A DNA stretch of 64,000 bases from Niabella sp. (lineage in GTDB: Bacteria > Bacteroidota > Bacteroidia > Chitinophagales > Chitinophagaceae). Shown one piece after another: positions 16,156 through 25,487 of this stretch. Position numbers and translations under genes: made by a program. The stretch covers positions 1 to 64,000 of the forward strand of contig JAGIAT010000019.1 in NCBI GenBank assembly GCA_017744715.1, in the 5' to 3' direction. The notes beneath the pieces were generated by a model. The model was not told the DNA's origin. It made no database searches and worked only from the letters and a program-made list of their open reading frames with translations. Numbering within the stretch: position 1 is the first letter of the stretch; each line of letters begins with the position of its first letter.

Positions 16156-16596
16156 ATGGATATAAACAGAATGCAGGATAAAATCATCGCAGAGTTTGAG
16201 CATCTGGCTGCTGCGGTTAATAAATTCTCTTATTTCCGGCACTTAAAACAGGTTTCCAACGGCACCGGGTCAATGGATGCGGCGGATAAGAATGATGAGA
16301 ACCTGGTAGTTGGATGCAGAAAGAAAATATGGGTAACCGCGTATAAGGAAGATGGCCGGATCTATTTTAAAGCAGACAGTGATCACAGCATTACACGTGG
16401 CCTGGTCAATCTCCTGTTAAAAGTATATTCGGGGCATACGGTTTCCACCATTACCAATACGGATCTGTACTTTTTGCATGAGATAAAATTATTTCAATAC
16501 CTGTCTGCATCCTGGCTGCGCGATTTTCTTTCGGTAATACAGCGCATCAAGTCGCTGGCGATAGTGCAGCACCTGGAGGTGGCGCCGCAGAAATAG
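16156..16596 (+). CDS. SufE-like cysteine desulfurase sulfur acceptor
   Basis: The 146-residue product matches the SufE/YgdK fold: the acceptor-cysteine motif VVGCRKKIWV holds Cys54, followed by the strand YFKADSDHSITRG and helix LVNLLLKVYSGHT, which align with FRGDSDA...RGLLAL...YSGKT in characterised SufE. The C-terminal helices include LSASWLRDFLSVIQRIKSLA. SufE takes persulfide from a SufS-type desulfurase for Fe-S cluster assembly. No SufS, SufB, SufC or SufD gene is in the window, so it is a stand-alone copy. The spacing and key cysteine make the assignment good. Confidence 0.88.
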   Translation: MDINRMQDKIIAEFEHLAAAVNKFSYFRHLKQVSNGTGSMDAADKNDENLVVGCRKKIWVTAYKEDGRIYFKADSDHSITRGLVNLLLKVYSGHTVSTITNTDLYFLHEIKLFQYLSASWLRDFLSVIQRIKSLAIVQHLEVAPQK

Positions 16597-16636
16597 TTCC
16601 TGCTAAAGTATTTAAAGCAACGTTTACTTGCCGGCC

Positions 16637-16669
16637 TTTGCCGAAAGCGATTTCTATCTTCTACTTTTG
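16637..16669 (+). promoter_or_regulatory. Bacteroidota-type promoter of the methyltransferase gene
   Basis: TTTG at 16637-16640 (-33 box) and TACTTTTG at 16662-16669 (-7 box) are separated by 21 bases, a close fit to the known Bacteroidota TTTG / TAnnTTTG arrangement. Transcription would start around 16675, giving a leader of about 43 bases to the ATG at 16718. Confidence 0.7.
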
Positions 16670-16717
16670 CATTTACTTACATTCCTGATTTAATATTTTA
16701 TTTTTCTAAAGGTATCC

Positions 16718-17476
16718 ATGCAAAACAGCACCCTTCGCTTTAGTAACCGTGTAGAAGACTACGTAAAATACCGTCCGCATTATCCCGCGGCCATCATTCC
16801 CTTATTGGAACAACAGCACCTGTTAAAACCCGGGCTGCCGGTTGCCGATATCGGCTCCGGTACCGGAATCTCGGCCGAACTTTTTTTACAAAAAGGTTAT
16901 ACCGTTTGGGGCATTGAGCCCAACCTTGAAATGCGGCAGAAAAGTGCGGCATTACTTCAGTTATACCCGTATTTTAAAGCGATCGACGGTACCGCAGAAG
17001 CCACCACCCTTCCGGATCACAGCGTGGCGCTGGTGGTAGCCGGACAGGCTTTTCACTGGTTCAACCGGGAGCAATGCCGCCGGGAATTTGAACGGATCCT
17101 GAAACCCGGTGGCGGCATAGCGCTGATCTGGAATGAGCGGCTTACGGAAACACCCTTCGAAAAGGATTACGAGCAACTCATTGTACGGCATGGCAACCAA
17201 TACCAGAAGGTCGATCACCGGAATATTGATATTGCTGCTATTGAAGCCTTCTTTGCGCCCGGAACCGTAACCTTATCCGTACTCAACAATCAGCAGGTTT
17301 TTACCTATGAAGGTCTTGAGGGCCGCCTGCTTTCCTCTTCCTATATGCCGGTAAAAGACGGGCCGGGATACACGGAAATGGTGGCCGATCTTAAAGCACT
17401 GTTTGATCAGTACCAAACCGGCAACCAGGTCATTATTCATTATGCCACCAAGGTTTACTGGGGCCGGCTTATCTAA
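16718..17476 (+). CDS. Class I SAM-dependent methyltransferase
   Basis: The 252-residue product has a Methyltransf_11/25-type core: motif I VADIGSGTGIS (about 42-52), the acidic end of strand 2 in WGIEPNLEM, motif II DGTAEATTLPDHSVALVV, and AGQAFHWF followed by RILKPGG. This group includes O- and C-methyltransferases of small molecules, and the substrate is not predictable. It has its own strong promoter. Its stop codon overlaps the stop of the convergent phospholipase C gene (CTAA at 17473-17476 serves both). Confidence 0.9.
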   Translation: MQNSTLRFSNRVEDYVKYRPHYPAAIIPLLEQQHLLKPGLPVADIGSGTGISAELFLQKGYTVWGIEPNLEMRQKSAALLQLYPYFKAIDGTAEATTLPDHSVALVVAGQAFHWFNREQCRREFERILKPGGGIALIWNERLTETPFEKDYEQLIVRHGNQYQKVDHRNIDIAAIEAFFAPGTVTLSVLNNQQVFTYEGLEGRLLSSSYMPVKDGPGYTEMVADLKALFDQYQTGNQVIIHYATKVYWGRLI

Positions 17477-19992
17477 ACCACACGTCCCATACCCGGATCT
17501 GTGATCCCCTCTTTCAATGTTTCTACACGGCCGGCATATCGCTTTTCAAAGCGGTTATCCCCTTTGATCTTTATGCTGAAATCGTACCAGCCACCGCTTT
17601 TTGAAAGGTTGAGCACCAGGTTCTGATTGCCGTTGATGGCTTTGCTGAGCGTGTTGTTTTTGTAAGCGTTGTCAACAATATCAATGGTCACCGGTACTGC
17701 GCTGCTAAACTGTAACAACACATTACCTGTAGGCTGATCCCGGTTCATTTCATATGTACACAGCACCTTCAACGCAGGATCCTGGCGGCTGCCCCGGAAT
17801 TCCCGGTAAAACCCGTTGGGCCCGTGCAACCGGAGGTGATAGTTTCCATCGGCAAAGGCGTTCACCGGCCATTCGTAGCTCAGCTTGTCTCCTTTCTTTA
17901 CCGCAAACGACCAGTTCCGGCAAACATCGGTATTACCCTTTTCATCTGTAAATGCCACCGGTGCATAAACGGTAAACGGAGCACCCTGTGCCTTTTGGCC
18001 AAACACTGTGGTGCCTGTCTTTAAGGAAACAAGCAGGGATGCCTTATCCTCTGAAAGATTTCCATCCGCATACCATTCATACGGAATTGCCGGAGAAGGA
18101 CGGGTGCCCTGCTCCTGCCGGGGCATAAAGGCAAATTCCTGTCCGCCTTTTCCGGCCTGCTTCAGATCATGATCCGACAGGCGGTGAAATCCACCGGGGT
18201 CCTTTTGAAACTGTGCGTTGTAAATGGTCTCCACAAATGCATCCCGTTTCAGGAAAGGCAGCTGCCGCACCGGTTCCCCGTTAAACGGACTGAATGCGGA
18301 AGTAAGATCACCGCTGATGGTTCTGCGCCATTCACTGATATTGTCAATGCGGATCTTTTTATTGTACTTCTCGTTGAGAAAGGTTTCCAGGAACTGTAAT
18401 GTTGACGTATGCTCAAATAACTGCGAGCATACTTTGCCCCCCCGGCTCCAGGGCGAGGCAATGACCATTGGCACCCGGAATCCCAGCCCGATCGGGGCCT
18501 CACGGGCCTGCTTTTCGGGAATGCCCTGTTTTAATTCATATTCCATCCGCACATGTTCAACCTCGGTATCGATTCCTTCACTGCACTTCCCGGTGCCGGG
18601 TTTTTGATTGTCGGCAATTGAAAAAGGCGGCACATGATCATAATACCCGTCATTTTCATCATAAGTAAGGATAAAGATGGTCTTTTTCCAAACCTCGGGA
18701 TTCTTCGTAAGAATGTCCAGGATCTCCGAAACATACCAGGCCCCATACCAGGGCGCGCTGGGATGGTCTGAAAAATTCTGCGGTCCTGCCAGCCAGGAAA
18801 CCGTGGGCAAACGGCCTTCATCCACATCTTTGCGGAACTGGTACAGGATATCGCCGGAAGGAACCGTCATCAACCGTTCTGCACCGTTTTCGCCATATTT
18901 GAGCTGTGAAACCGAGCGATAGCCGGCATCTTTTTGATTATTGACAAAAGCGCTGTAAAAAAGTTCCTTTTGCTTATCGGTCAGCTTCTCAAAATTGGCC
19001 TTGCTCCAGCGTTCCAGCTCGGCCCGGGCATTATCCAGTGCTGCCTGTTTTTTGGCAAGGGCTGCCTTTATTTTCTTTGAAGCCTCTTCGCTGGAAGGAC
19101 TTTCCTCCTGCAGATGATTGATCTCTCCCGGCAGTGTTTCTACCAGTTGTTTTAATCCTTCAACATAACGGGGGGTATATTTTACATTGTACGCTTTAAA
19201 AAATTCCAGCAGGTTGCATCCGAAGTTCGACAGCCAGGAACGCTCTTCGCCTTTGTATCCGCCGCCACATGAGATATCATTCTGATAGAATTTCCAGTTG
19301 ATGTTGTTTTCCGTAAGTAACTCCGGAAATGTTTTCCAGCTCATTTTCGCATGCGCAAAGTTATCATTGCGGATATTATCCCTTGGGTACCCGTCATCCG
19401 TATCCCGGATTTTTCCGGTCCAGAAAAATGACCGGTTGGGCGTAGTGCTCGTCATGGCCGAACAAAAGTTCTGATCACAAACCGTAAAAGCGTCGGCAAG
19501 CGCGTAGTTAAACGGCAGGTCTTCCCGGGTGTAGTAGCCCATGGTTAGCGGCATGGCAGCGTATTTTTTGTTACCCGTTTTTTTTGCGGGCAGCCATTTA
19601 TCATACTTGCCGTTATTAAATGCATCTACCTGGCTATGACGCGAATGGGGCAGCGCACCCAGCCAGGTGGCCTTGCTTTCTTTAAGGTTCAGCCGGAAAG
19701 GGGCATAGGTCTCTCCTTTTTCGTTGGTCTGAAACCAAACCGGTTTCTGATCCGGCAGGGTAATGGCCCGCGGGTCGTTAAAACCGCGCACACCCTGCAA
19801 CGTACCAAAACAATGATCAAAAGAGCGGTTCTCCTGCATCAGGATCACCACATGTTCCGCATCTAAAAAGGTACTGCCCGGTTTTGGGTCGATGGAGAGG
19901 GCTTTTAAAAGGCTATCGGGAACGGCTGCCTTTATACCCGCTGCGCCCGACAACAGCATGGACTTTTTGAGAAATACGCGTCTGTTATCCAT
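17473..19992 (-). CDS. Phosphocholine-specific phospholipase C, Tat-exported
   Basis: The 839-residue product starts with a twin-arginine signal (RRVFLKKS at 4-11 with a hydrophobic stretch), then an alkaline-phosphatase-like phosphoesterase domain beginning HVVILMQENRSFDHCFG, with TSTTPNRSFFWTG and LTYDENDGYYDHVPPF motifs typical of bacterial phospholipase C (phosphocholine type). Two C-terminal DUF756 beta-domains follow (about 635-735 and 745-830). A charged coiled-coil insert of about 60 residues near 285-345 is also seen in other Bacteroidota members. It cleaves phosphatidylcholine or sphingomyelin outside the cytoplasm by family analogy. TATATTTG at 20033-20040 (minus strand) may be its -7 promoter element. 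Confidence 0.92.
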   Translation of the reverse strand: MDNRRVFLKKSMLLSGAAGIKAAVPDSLLKALSIDPKPGSTFLDAEHVVILMQENRSFDHCFGTLQGVRGFNDPRAITLPDQKPVWFQTNEKGETYAPFRLNLKESKATWLGALPHSRHSQVDAFNNGKYDKWLPAKKTGNKKYAAMPLTMGYYTREDLPFNYALADAFTVCDQNFCSAMTSTTPNRSFFWTGKIRDTDDGYPRDNIRNDNFAHAKMSWKTFPELLTENNINWKFYQNDISCGGGYKGEERSWLSNFGCNLLEFFKAYNVKYTPRYVEGLKQLVETLPGEINHLQEESPSSEEASKKIKAALAKKQAALDNARAELERWSKANFEKLTDKQKELFYSAFVNNQKDAGYRSVSQLKYGENGAERLMTVPSGDILYQFRKDVDEGRLPTVSWLAGPQNFSDHPSAPWYGAWYVSEILDILTKNPEVWKKTIFILTYDENDGYYDHVPPFSIADNQKPGTGKCSEGIDTEVEHVRMEYELKQGIPEKQAREAPIGLGFRVPMVIASPWSRGGKVCSQLFEHTSTLQFLETFLNEKYNKKIRIDNISEWRRTISGDLTSAFSPFNGEPVRQLPFLKRDAFVETIYNAQFQKDPGGFHRLSDHDLKQAGKGGQEFAFMPRQEQGTRPSPAIPYEWYADGNLSEDKASLLVSLKTGTTVFGQKAQGAPFTVYAPVAFTDEKGNTDVCRNWSFAVKKGDKLSYEWPVNAFADGNYHLRLHGPNGFYREFRGSRQDPALKVLCTYEMNRDQPTGNVLLQFSSAVPVTIDIVDNAYKNNTLSKAINGNQNLVLNLSKSGGWYDFSIKIKGDNRFEKRYAGRVETLKEGITDPGMGRVV

Positions 19993-20241
19993 TCAATCTT
20001 TTTTATAAATGAAGCAATTGTTTAAAGCCGGTCAAATATAATTTAACAAACCCCGGGGGTAGATTAAAACATTGTTAACCGGTTCAATTCGTCCTTTGAC
20101 GGTAGAAAATTAAGAAAGTTTAACAGAAAGAAAGAAAAATAAAGGGAATAAAAAAGTATTGAGGGGTACGTTGATTGCTTAGATTTCAGTTATCAGTCTT
20201 CAGTCCTCAGTTTTCAGTTGAGGCCGGCCGGGGACCGGGAG

Positions 20242-20788
20242 TTTAAAATGAAAAATCTTAAATGTGGAATATTAAATGTAAAAGTGGAGACGTCGCTACT
20301 GCTTGATGATTTTTCTTCGATTGGGATGTTGCAGGAACCGGGAGTTGAACATCCTCATCAAGCACCGAATGGATCCAACCTGGAACGTTAAACCTTAAAC
20401 CTGAAACCCTTCCCCCTGCGGGGAATTTAAAATGAAAAATATTAAATGCGGAATATTAAATGTAAAAGTGGAGATGTCGTTACGGCTTGATGATCTGTCC
20501 TTCGATCGGGATGTTGCAGGAACCGGGAGTTGAACATCCTCATCAAGCACCGAATGGATCCTACCTGGAACGTTAAACCTTAAACCTGGAACCCTTCCCC
20601 CTGCGGGGAATTTAAAATGAAAAATATTAAATGCGGAATATTAAATGTAGAAGTGGAGAGGTCGTTACTGCTTGATGATCTGTCCTTCGATCGGGATGTT
20701 CCAGGAACCGGGAGTTGAACGTCTGCTTCAGGCGCAGCACGGATCCAACCTGGAACGTTGAACCTTAAACCTTAAACCTGGAACTCCC
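20242..20788. repeat. Three tandem ~184-bp repeats with a conserved nested hairpin
   Basis: Units start at 20242, 20426 and 20611 at TTTAAAATGAAAAAT (periods 184-185). Each contains TTAAATG(C/T)GGAATATTAAATG, a GCTTGATGAT block, GGATGTT(G/C)CAGGAACCGGG, and a tail CTGGAACGTTAAACCTTAAACC. In copies 1 and 2, GCTTGATGA pairs with TCATCAAGC and the inner GGATGTT with AACATCC, so each could fold into a two-part hairpin (20301-20363 and 20485-20548); copy 3 has lost the right arms. They fill the gap between the phospholipase and BrkB genes. The remaining 19993-20241 stretch holds the phospholipase promoter region and a low-complexity CAGTTATCAGTCTTCAG-like run. Confidence 0.9.
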
Positions 20789-21778
20789 CTATATCAACAC
20801 ATCCTCCGCAAAGAGATCTTCCCGGCGGGCGTCGCGGTTTAACGCATTGGACCGGATGCTGACATTGATCTCAAAACCGATCAGCAGGATCAGCGAATTG
20901 ATGAAAATATACACCAGCACGATCAGTACGGTTCCGAGGGAACCATATAACTTATTAAAATTGCCAAAGCTGCTGACCCACCAGGAAAAGCCCAGGGCCA
21001 GTATCGTCATCAGCACCGCGGCCAGAACGGAGCCGGGTGTAATCCATGTCCATTTTTTATGCACGGAAGGAACCGCCCGGTAGATATAGGAAACAATTAC
21101 CCAAAACAACCCTACCACCACGATCCAGCGCGTACTGCTGATCAGGCTGATGAGCCATTGCTGCTCTATACCCAGCCATTCCAGTACATTGCCCTGTGCG
21201 GCCAGCAATGCCATACAAAGTATGAACAGGAAATCGAGCACCAGTGTTACTTTCAATGCATTTCCTCTTTTTTGCAGGCCCTTCCGTTTAACAAAACCGG
21301 GCAGGTCTTTATCAAAGGAGCGCATCAGCCCCATGATGGCATTTGACGAAAAGAACAATGAAAGCAGGATACCTGCCGATAAAAGGTCCGTACGGGGCCG
21401 GTGAATGATGTTAAAAATAAATTCAAGAATCGGTTCGTAATTTTTAGGCGCAGGAATAACCCCTTTGATCAATGTTTCAATCTGTTCCTCGATCTGGGTC
21501 TTAAAATCAAAACTGGTAGGAAACAGCCCCAGGATAACCGGTACCAGCGTAAATAAAAAGATCATCGTGGGCGGAATGGCCATAAAGAAATTATACGAAA
21601 TGGCCGAAGCCCGCTCAATAATATTATCATCTTTGATCTGGCTCCGGAATCCCCGGAATGTATCCAATACCGAAACACGCTCAAAGCCCGGTATAGCAGT
21701 CGTTTCGCCCTTATGCCGCAGCCAGCCTACCCTCCGGGAGTTTTTGATGTGTTTAACGATATTTTTTATCGGGCTCAT
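20789..21778 (-). CDS. YihY/BrkB-family inner membrane protein
   Basis: The 329-residue product has the YihY family pattern: an N-terminal cytoplasmic part, the ERASAISYNFFMAIPP motif (family form: A.A.SYY...S..P) at about 55-70, and six hydrophobic helices. The GSVLAAVLMTILALGFSWWVSSFGNFNKLYG region (about 230-260) is the diagnostic family motif (F..YV..F..YN..YGSLG). Function of the family is unsettled; the old ribonuclease BN name is not supported. It overlaps mltG by four bases (ATGA type), so the two are translationally coupled at the end of a leftward operon. Confidence 0.9.
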   Translation of the reverse strand: MSPIKNIVKHIKNSRRVGWLRHKGETTAIPGFERVSVLDTFRGFRSQIKDDNIIERASAISYNFFMAIPPTMIFLFTLVPVILGLFPTSFDFKTQIEEQIETLIKGVIPAPKNYEPILEFIFNIIHRPRTDLLSAGILLSLFFSSNAIMGLMRSFDKDLPGFVKRKGLQKRGNALKVTLVLDFLFILCMALLAAQGNVLEWLGIEQQWLISLISSTRWIVVVGLFWVIVSYIYRAVPSVHKKWTWITPGSVLAAVLMTILALGFSWWVSSFGNFNKLYGSLGTVLIVLVYIFINSLILLIGFEINVSIRSNALNRDARREDLFAEDVLI

Positions 21779-22815
21779 GGTGCTGCGTTGATACTATCCC
21801 TTTTCCGGATCTGTACATCCAGGGCCTGCTGGTACATTTTAGCAAACTTAGTATGTTCGGTATAATTACTGGTAAAAACATGCGACCCGTCAAAATTGCT
21901 GCTGGCCACAAAATACAGGTAATCTGTTTTGGGTGCATTCAATACCGAATCGATGGTCGATTGCTGGGGCGTACAAATAGGTCCCGGTGGCAATCCTTTA
22001 TTTTTATAGGTATTGTAGGGCGATACAACGGCCAGATGTCCAAAAAGAATGCGCTTGATCCCAAAATCCTTTAGGGCAAACTTTACCGTGGGATCTGCCT
22101 GCAAAGGCATCCCTTTTGCAATACGGTTCATGTAGGTGCTGGCAATTTTAGGCTTGTCTACGGCTTTATTGGTTTCCTCGTCAATAATTGAGGCCAGTGT
22201 AATCACCTCCAGCTGCGAAAGCCCCTGTGCGGCTGCTTTTTTTGTGCGCTCACCGGTCCAAAACTTTTTATAGGCATCGAAGAACCGGTCGAAGATCGCC
22301 CGGGGCGTTGTGTTCCATTTTATTTCATAGCTCAGCGGCAATACCGCAGCCATTACGGTATTACTGTCCAGCCCGTACCCGGCCAGCGAATCATTGCTGT
22401 CCAGGAATCCGATCGTTTTCAGCGAATCGCATTCAAACAATTTCCCGATCCTTCCGGCCAGCGCCTCCTTTGTGCGGATCTTGGTAATCACCAGGTCTAC
22501 CGGTACCTGGTTGCCATTTTTCAGCATCCGTACCAGCGAAAGAATGCTGGTTCCCCCGGCCACTTTGTACTTACCGGGTTTTACGGTCTTAAACCCCAGT
22601 GCACCTGCCGCCATATTAAACCAGGTAGTGCCCGGAAGGAATTGTTCCTTCACCAGCTGTGCTTTCAGCTGTTCCATCGTTGTTCCTGTTTTTACATATA
22701 AAAAGCCTTTCTCCGTTTTATGGGTAGCAGGCCCGAGAAACTTAAACAGGATAAAAGCTGCCAGCAAAAGCAGCAGCAACAAGAGATACGGTACCTTTTT
22801 TTTCTTTTTTGCCAT
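21775..22815 (-). CDS. mltG: Endolytic murein transglycosylase MltG (YceG-like)
   Basis: The 346-residue product has one N-terminal membrane segment (LLLLLLLLAAFILFKFLG, after KKKKK), a LysM-like subdomain, and the YceG catalytic domain with ASIIDEETN, where the second Glu is the expected catalytic residue, followed by YMNRIAKGMPLQADPTV and the YNTYKNKGLPPGPICTP signature. It cleaves nascent glycan strands and helps set peptidoglycan chain length. Length and motifs match the family. It lies 61 bases after tilS and overlaps the YihY/BrkB gene. Confidence 0.95.
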   Translation of the reverse strand: MAKKKKKVPYLLLLLLLLAAFILFKFLGPATHKTEKGFLYVKTGTTMEQLKAQLVKEQFLPGTTWFNMAAGALGFKTVKPGKYKVAGGTSILSLVRMLKNGNQVPVDLVITKIRTKEALAGRIGKLFECDSLKTIGFLDSNDSLAGYGLDSNTVMAAVLPLSYEIKWNTTPRAIFDRFFDAYKKFWTGERTKKAAAQGLSQLEVITLASIIDEETNKAVDKPKIASTYMNRIAKGMPLQADPTVKFALKDFGIKRILFGHLAVVSPYNTYKNKGLPPGPICTPQQSTIDSVLNAPKTDYLYFVASSNFDGSHVFTSNYTEHTKFAKMYQQALDVQIRKRDSINAAP

Positions 22816-22876
22816 GATTACAAGTCAGATTTTTCAGCAGCCCAGATCCGCGCAGGAAATGTGCTGGCTGCGGTAA

Positions 22877-24202
22877 TTATTTTTGATATTGAATTTCGAT
22901 GATTTCCCTGGTATGGTCCGTCACCCGGAAACGGTTGTCGATGCGCAAACCTACCACCCAAACGATCTTTTGTCCCATTTCCAGTACCCATACTTTTTCC
23001 TTTTGGGTAGCGGTCAGTTTAAGATCGATCAGGAAGCGGGCCACTTTCTTTTTTTTGGTCATGCCCAGCGGGTAAAAATAATCACCCGTTTTCCAGGGCC
23101 GGAGTGTGAGGGGAAACACCAGCAGGCGGGCATCGACCCATGCTATAGCTGCCCCCGCCGGAATTGCGCCTTCTTTTTTCTTTTGCCGGATCTTTAACAT
23201 TCCTTCTTCAAAGAAGTGATCACCCGGCGCTTCAATAAGTACCCTCGATCCGGCCGATACCGCCAGCGGCGCTATAATAAGATGTTTCCGGTCGCGGATC
23301 ACCCGGTGGGTAGCCGATGCTATGAATTTTCCCGGCTCAGAATCCGTAAGCGCAAAAACCTCCGGCAACTGCCCGGCACTAAAGCCATAATCTTTTACGA
23401 TTTCAAACAGCACCGTAGCCGGAGCAACCGTTTTCTGTAACAGTAACACGGGAATATGCAACTCATTGCCTTTTTCTGTAACGAGCTTCTTCCGGTATTG
23501 GGCAACCGACTGCTGGTATAACCGGTTGATCTCCTGAAAACGATAAATATTGCCGGCCAGGTTCTGTTCCACTTCCGGGTAAACGGTTGCTATTTGGGGA
23601 AGCAAGCGGTTGCGGATAAAGTTGCGGGTATAATCGTCTTTCAGGTTCGAAGCGTCCTGCACAAAGGAAAGCGACTGTTCATTCAGGAATTGCTCCAGTT
23701 CCGTTCTCCGGGCAAATAACAGCGGGCGTACCACGGCTCCGTTTTTCTCTTTGATACCGGTAAGTCCGTTGATACCGGTACCCCTGAAAAAGCTCATCAA
23801 TACCGTTTCTATATTGTCGTTAATATGATGCGCCGTAAGCACATAGTCGAATACCTCCCGCTTCCGGATCTCCCCAAACCATTCGTACCGTAATAGCCTT
23901 GCCGCTTCCTGGGTTGACAGCTTATTTTCTTCGGCAAAAGCACGGGTATTAAAACGGATGTTGTAGAACGGAACATTCCAGTTTTCCGCAAGCGTTTTTA
24001 CAAATTGCTCGTCGGCATCGCTGTCGGCGCCTCTTAATTGAAAATTACAATGCGCCACTCCAAAATCGAAACCGGCCTGTTTGCAAAGTGCGCCCAATAC
24101 CACCGAATCCACACCCCCACTTACGGCCAGCAAAAGCCGGTCGTTTTTTGTAAAAAGATGCTGCTCATTAATATGCTGTAAAAACCGGGTTAACAAATTC
24201 AT
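22877..24202 (-). CDS. tilS: tRNA(Ile)-lysidine synthase
   Basis: The 441-residue product is an N-type ATP pyrophosphatase that modifies C34 of the AUA-reading tRNA(Ile). The P-loop motif SGGVDS is at residues 28-33, with the HCNFQLRG and LTAHHINDNIETVLMSFFRGTG signatures further on, and RPLLFARR and NFIRNRLLPQI after it. The C-terminal TilS substrate-binding domain (RPWKTGDYFYPLGMTKKKKVARFLID) is present, so the enzyme is full-length. It is 9 bases from the TPR protein gene upstream and 61 from mltG downstream, all in one leftward operon. Confidence 0.96.
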   Translation of the reverse strand: MNLLTRFLQHINEQHLFTKNDRLLLAVSGGVDSVVLGALCKQAGFDFGVAHCNFQLRGADSDADEQFVKTLAENWNVPFYNIRFNTRAFAEENKLSTQEAARLLRYEWFGEIRKREVFDYVLTAHHINDNIETVLMSFFRGTGINGLTGIKEKNGAVVRPLLFARRTELEQFLNEQSLSFVQDASNLKDDYTRNFIRNRLLPQIATVYPEVEQNLAGNIYRFQEINRLYQQSVAQYRKKLVTEKGNELHIPVLLLQKTVAPATVLFEIVKDYGFSAGQLPEVFALTDSEPGKFIASATHRVIRDRKHLIIAPLAVSAGSRVLIEAPGDHFFEEGMLKIRQKKKEGAIPAGAAIAWVDARLLVFPLTLRPWKTGDYFYPLGMTKKKKVARFLIDLKLTATQKEKVWVLEMGQKIVWVVGLRIDNRFRVTDHTREIIEIQYQK

Positions 24203-24211
24203 TCCTTTTTT

Positions 24212-24523
24212 TTAAAATTCGAGGTATTCACAAGCCGCCCGGAGTTCATTATACGCATGCCGCTCTCCCAGCCGTTGTGCTACTTCCATTCCTTTTTTAT
24301 ACACGGTTATTGCCCCGGCTTCATCCCCGCTGCGCTCCAGCAATTTACCCAGGTGATAATAACTGCCAACATAATCTTCGTTCTTTTCCAGGAGGATCTT
24401 AAAAATTGCGCCCGCTTTTACATCATCGCCCGTCTTTACATATTCCAATGCCAGCGCATGGTTCAGGAACGCGTCCCCGCTGTTTTCCCGCAACAATTCC
24501 TCCAATTTTTCAATCCGGCTCAT
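24212..24523 (-). CDS. Small tetratricopeptide-repeat-like protein
   Basis: The 103-residue product is almost entirely alpha-helical and contains about two TPR-like units (ALALEYVKTGDDVKAGAIFKILL and YYHLGKLLERSGDEAGAITVY), with a helical cap at the end. No signal peptide is visible. It is the first gene of the leftward operon with tilS, mltG and the YihY/BrkB gene, and is divergent from etfB. Its role is unknown; a protein-protein adaptor would fit. Confidence 0.78.
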   Translation of the reverse strand: MSRIEKLEELLRENSGDAFLNHALALEYVKTGDDVKAGAIFKILLEKNEDYVGSYYHLGKLLERSGDEAGAITVYKKGMEVAQRLGERHAYNELRAACEYLEF

Positions 24524-24569
24524 TATGATTTTTTTTTTGCGATCACATACATTATTACCTTACAACTGT

Positions 24570-24577
24570 TATCTTTG
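24570..24577 (+). promoter_or_regulatory. Candidate -7 promoter element for etfB
   Basis: TATCTTTG matches TAnnTTTG and lies 55 bases before the etfB start in the 109-base divergent gap. A TTTG at 24536-24539 is 30 bases away, longer than the usual 19-21, so only the -7 element is convincing. Confidence 0.4.
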
Positions 24578-24632
24578 TTTGGTTACATAAACAGTTGCAT
24601 AAACAACTTTCAAACATAAATGTGATACCATA

Positions 24633-25376
24633 ATGAAGATATTAGTTTGTATTAGTAAGACGCCTGATACCACGGCAAAAATAGCCTTCACGGATAATAA
24701 TACGAAATTTGATGCGGCGGGTGTACAGTGGATCATTAATCCCAACGATGAATACTATGCGCTGGTAAGAGCTATTGAGCTGAAGGAGGCCGATCCCGCT
24801 GCTGTCATTCACCTGATCAATGTAGGCGGCGCAGACAGCGATGCCATCATCCGTAAGGCACTGGCCCTGGGCGGTGATGAGGCGATTCGGGTAAATGCGG
24901 AAAACCTGGACAGTTTTGGCATTGCTTCGCAGATCGCTCAGATTGCGAAGGAAAATAATTATGACCTGGTCTTTTTAGGAAAAGAAACCATCGATTACAA
25001 TGGCAGCTCCGTGGGCGGCATGGTGGCCGAATTGCTGGACCTGCCCTATATTTCACTGGCAACAAAATTTGAGCTGAACGGAACAACGGCTACAGTTACC
25101 CGGGAAATAGAAGGTGGCGAAGAAGTATGCGAGGTAGCCCTGCCCGTGGTGGTAAGCTGCAATAAAGGAATGGCGGAACAGCGGATCCCCAATATGCGCG
25201 GTATTATGGCGGCCCGTACAAAGCCCCTTAAAGTGGTAGAACCTGCAGCATCGGACGCGCTTACGGAAGTAGCCGCATTCAGTCTTCCGCCCGCAAAGGC
25301 CGGCGTAAAACTGGTGGATGCGGATAATGTACAGGAACTGGTACGGTTGTTACACGAAGAAGCAAAAGTAGTTTAA
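24633..25376 (+). CDS. etfB: Electron transfer flavoprotein subunit beta
   Basis: The 247-residue product is the small ETF subunit, which binds AMP and, with the alpha subunit, passes electrons from acyl-CoA and related dehydrogenases to the quinone pool. The family opening MKILVCISKTPDTTAKI, the NPNDEYYALVRAIELKE segment, GKETIDYNGSSVGGMVAELLDLPYIS and the later PNMRGIMAARTKPL motif are all present. Length is normal. etfA follows after 111 bases that contain three direct copies of TTTTCAAA near 25458-25482 but no terminator. Confidence 0.96.
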   Translation: MKILVCISKTPDTTAKIAFTDNNTKFDAAGVQWIINPNDEYYALVRAIELKEADPAAVIHLINVGGADSDAIIRKALALGGDEAIRVNAENLDSFGIASQIAQIAKENNYDLVFLGKETIDYNGSSVGGMVAELLDLPYISLATKFELNGTTATVTREIEGGEEVCEVALPVVVSCNKGMAEQRIPNMRGIMAARTKPLKVVEPAASDALTEVAAFSLPPAKAGVKLVDADNVQELVRLLHEEAKVV

Positions 25377-25487
25377 AATGAGGTGGTGTGGAAATGTGAA
25401 GATGCGCTGCTTCACGATTAAATTTCTACATTTTCTCCTGAAAATCACCCTGACCCATTTTCAAATTTTCAAATTTTCAAATTAGTT

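Noticed and set aside
20330..20370. tRNA-like look of the repeat core (GGAACCGGGAGTTGAAC)
   Set aside because: Although it slightly resembles a T-arm, no acceptor, D or anticodon stem can be formed around it and no GGTTCGAATCC-type T-loop is present.
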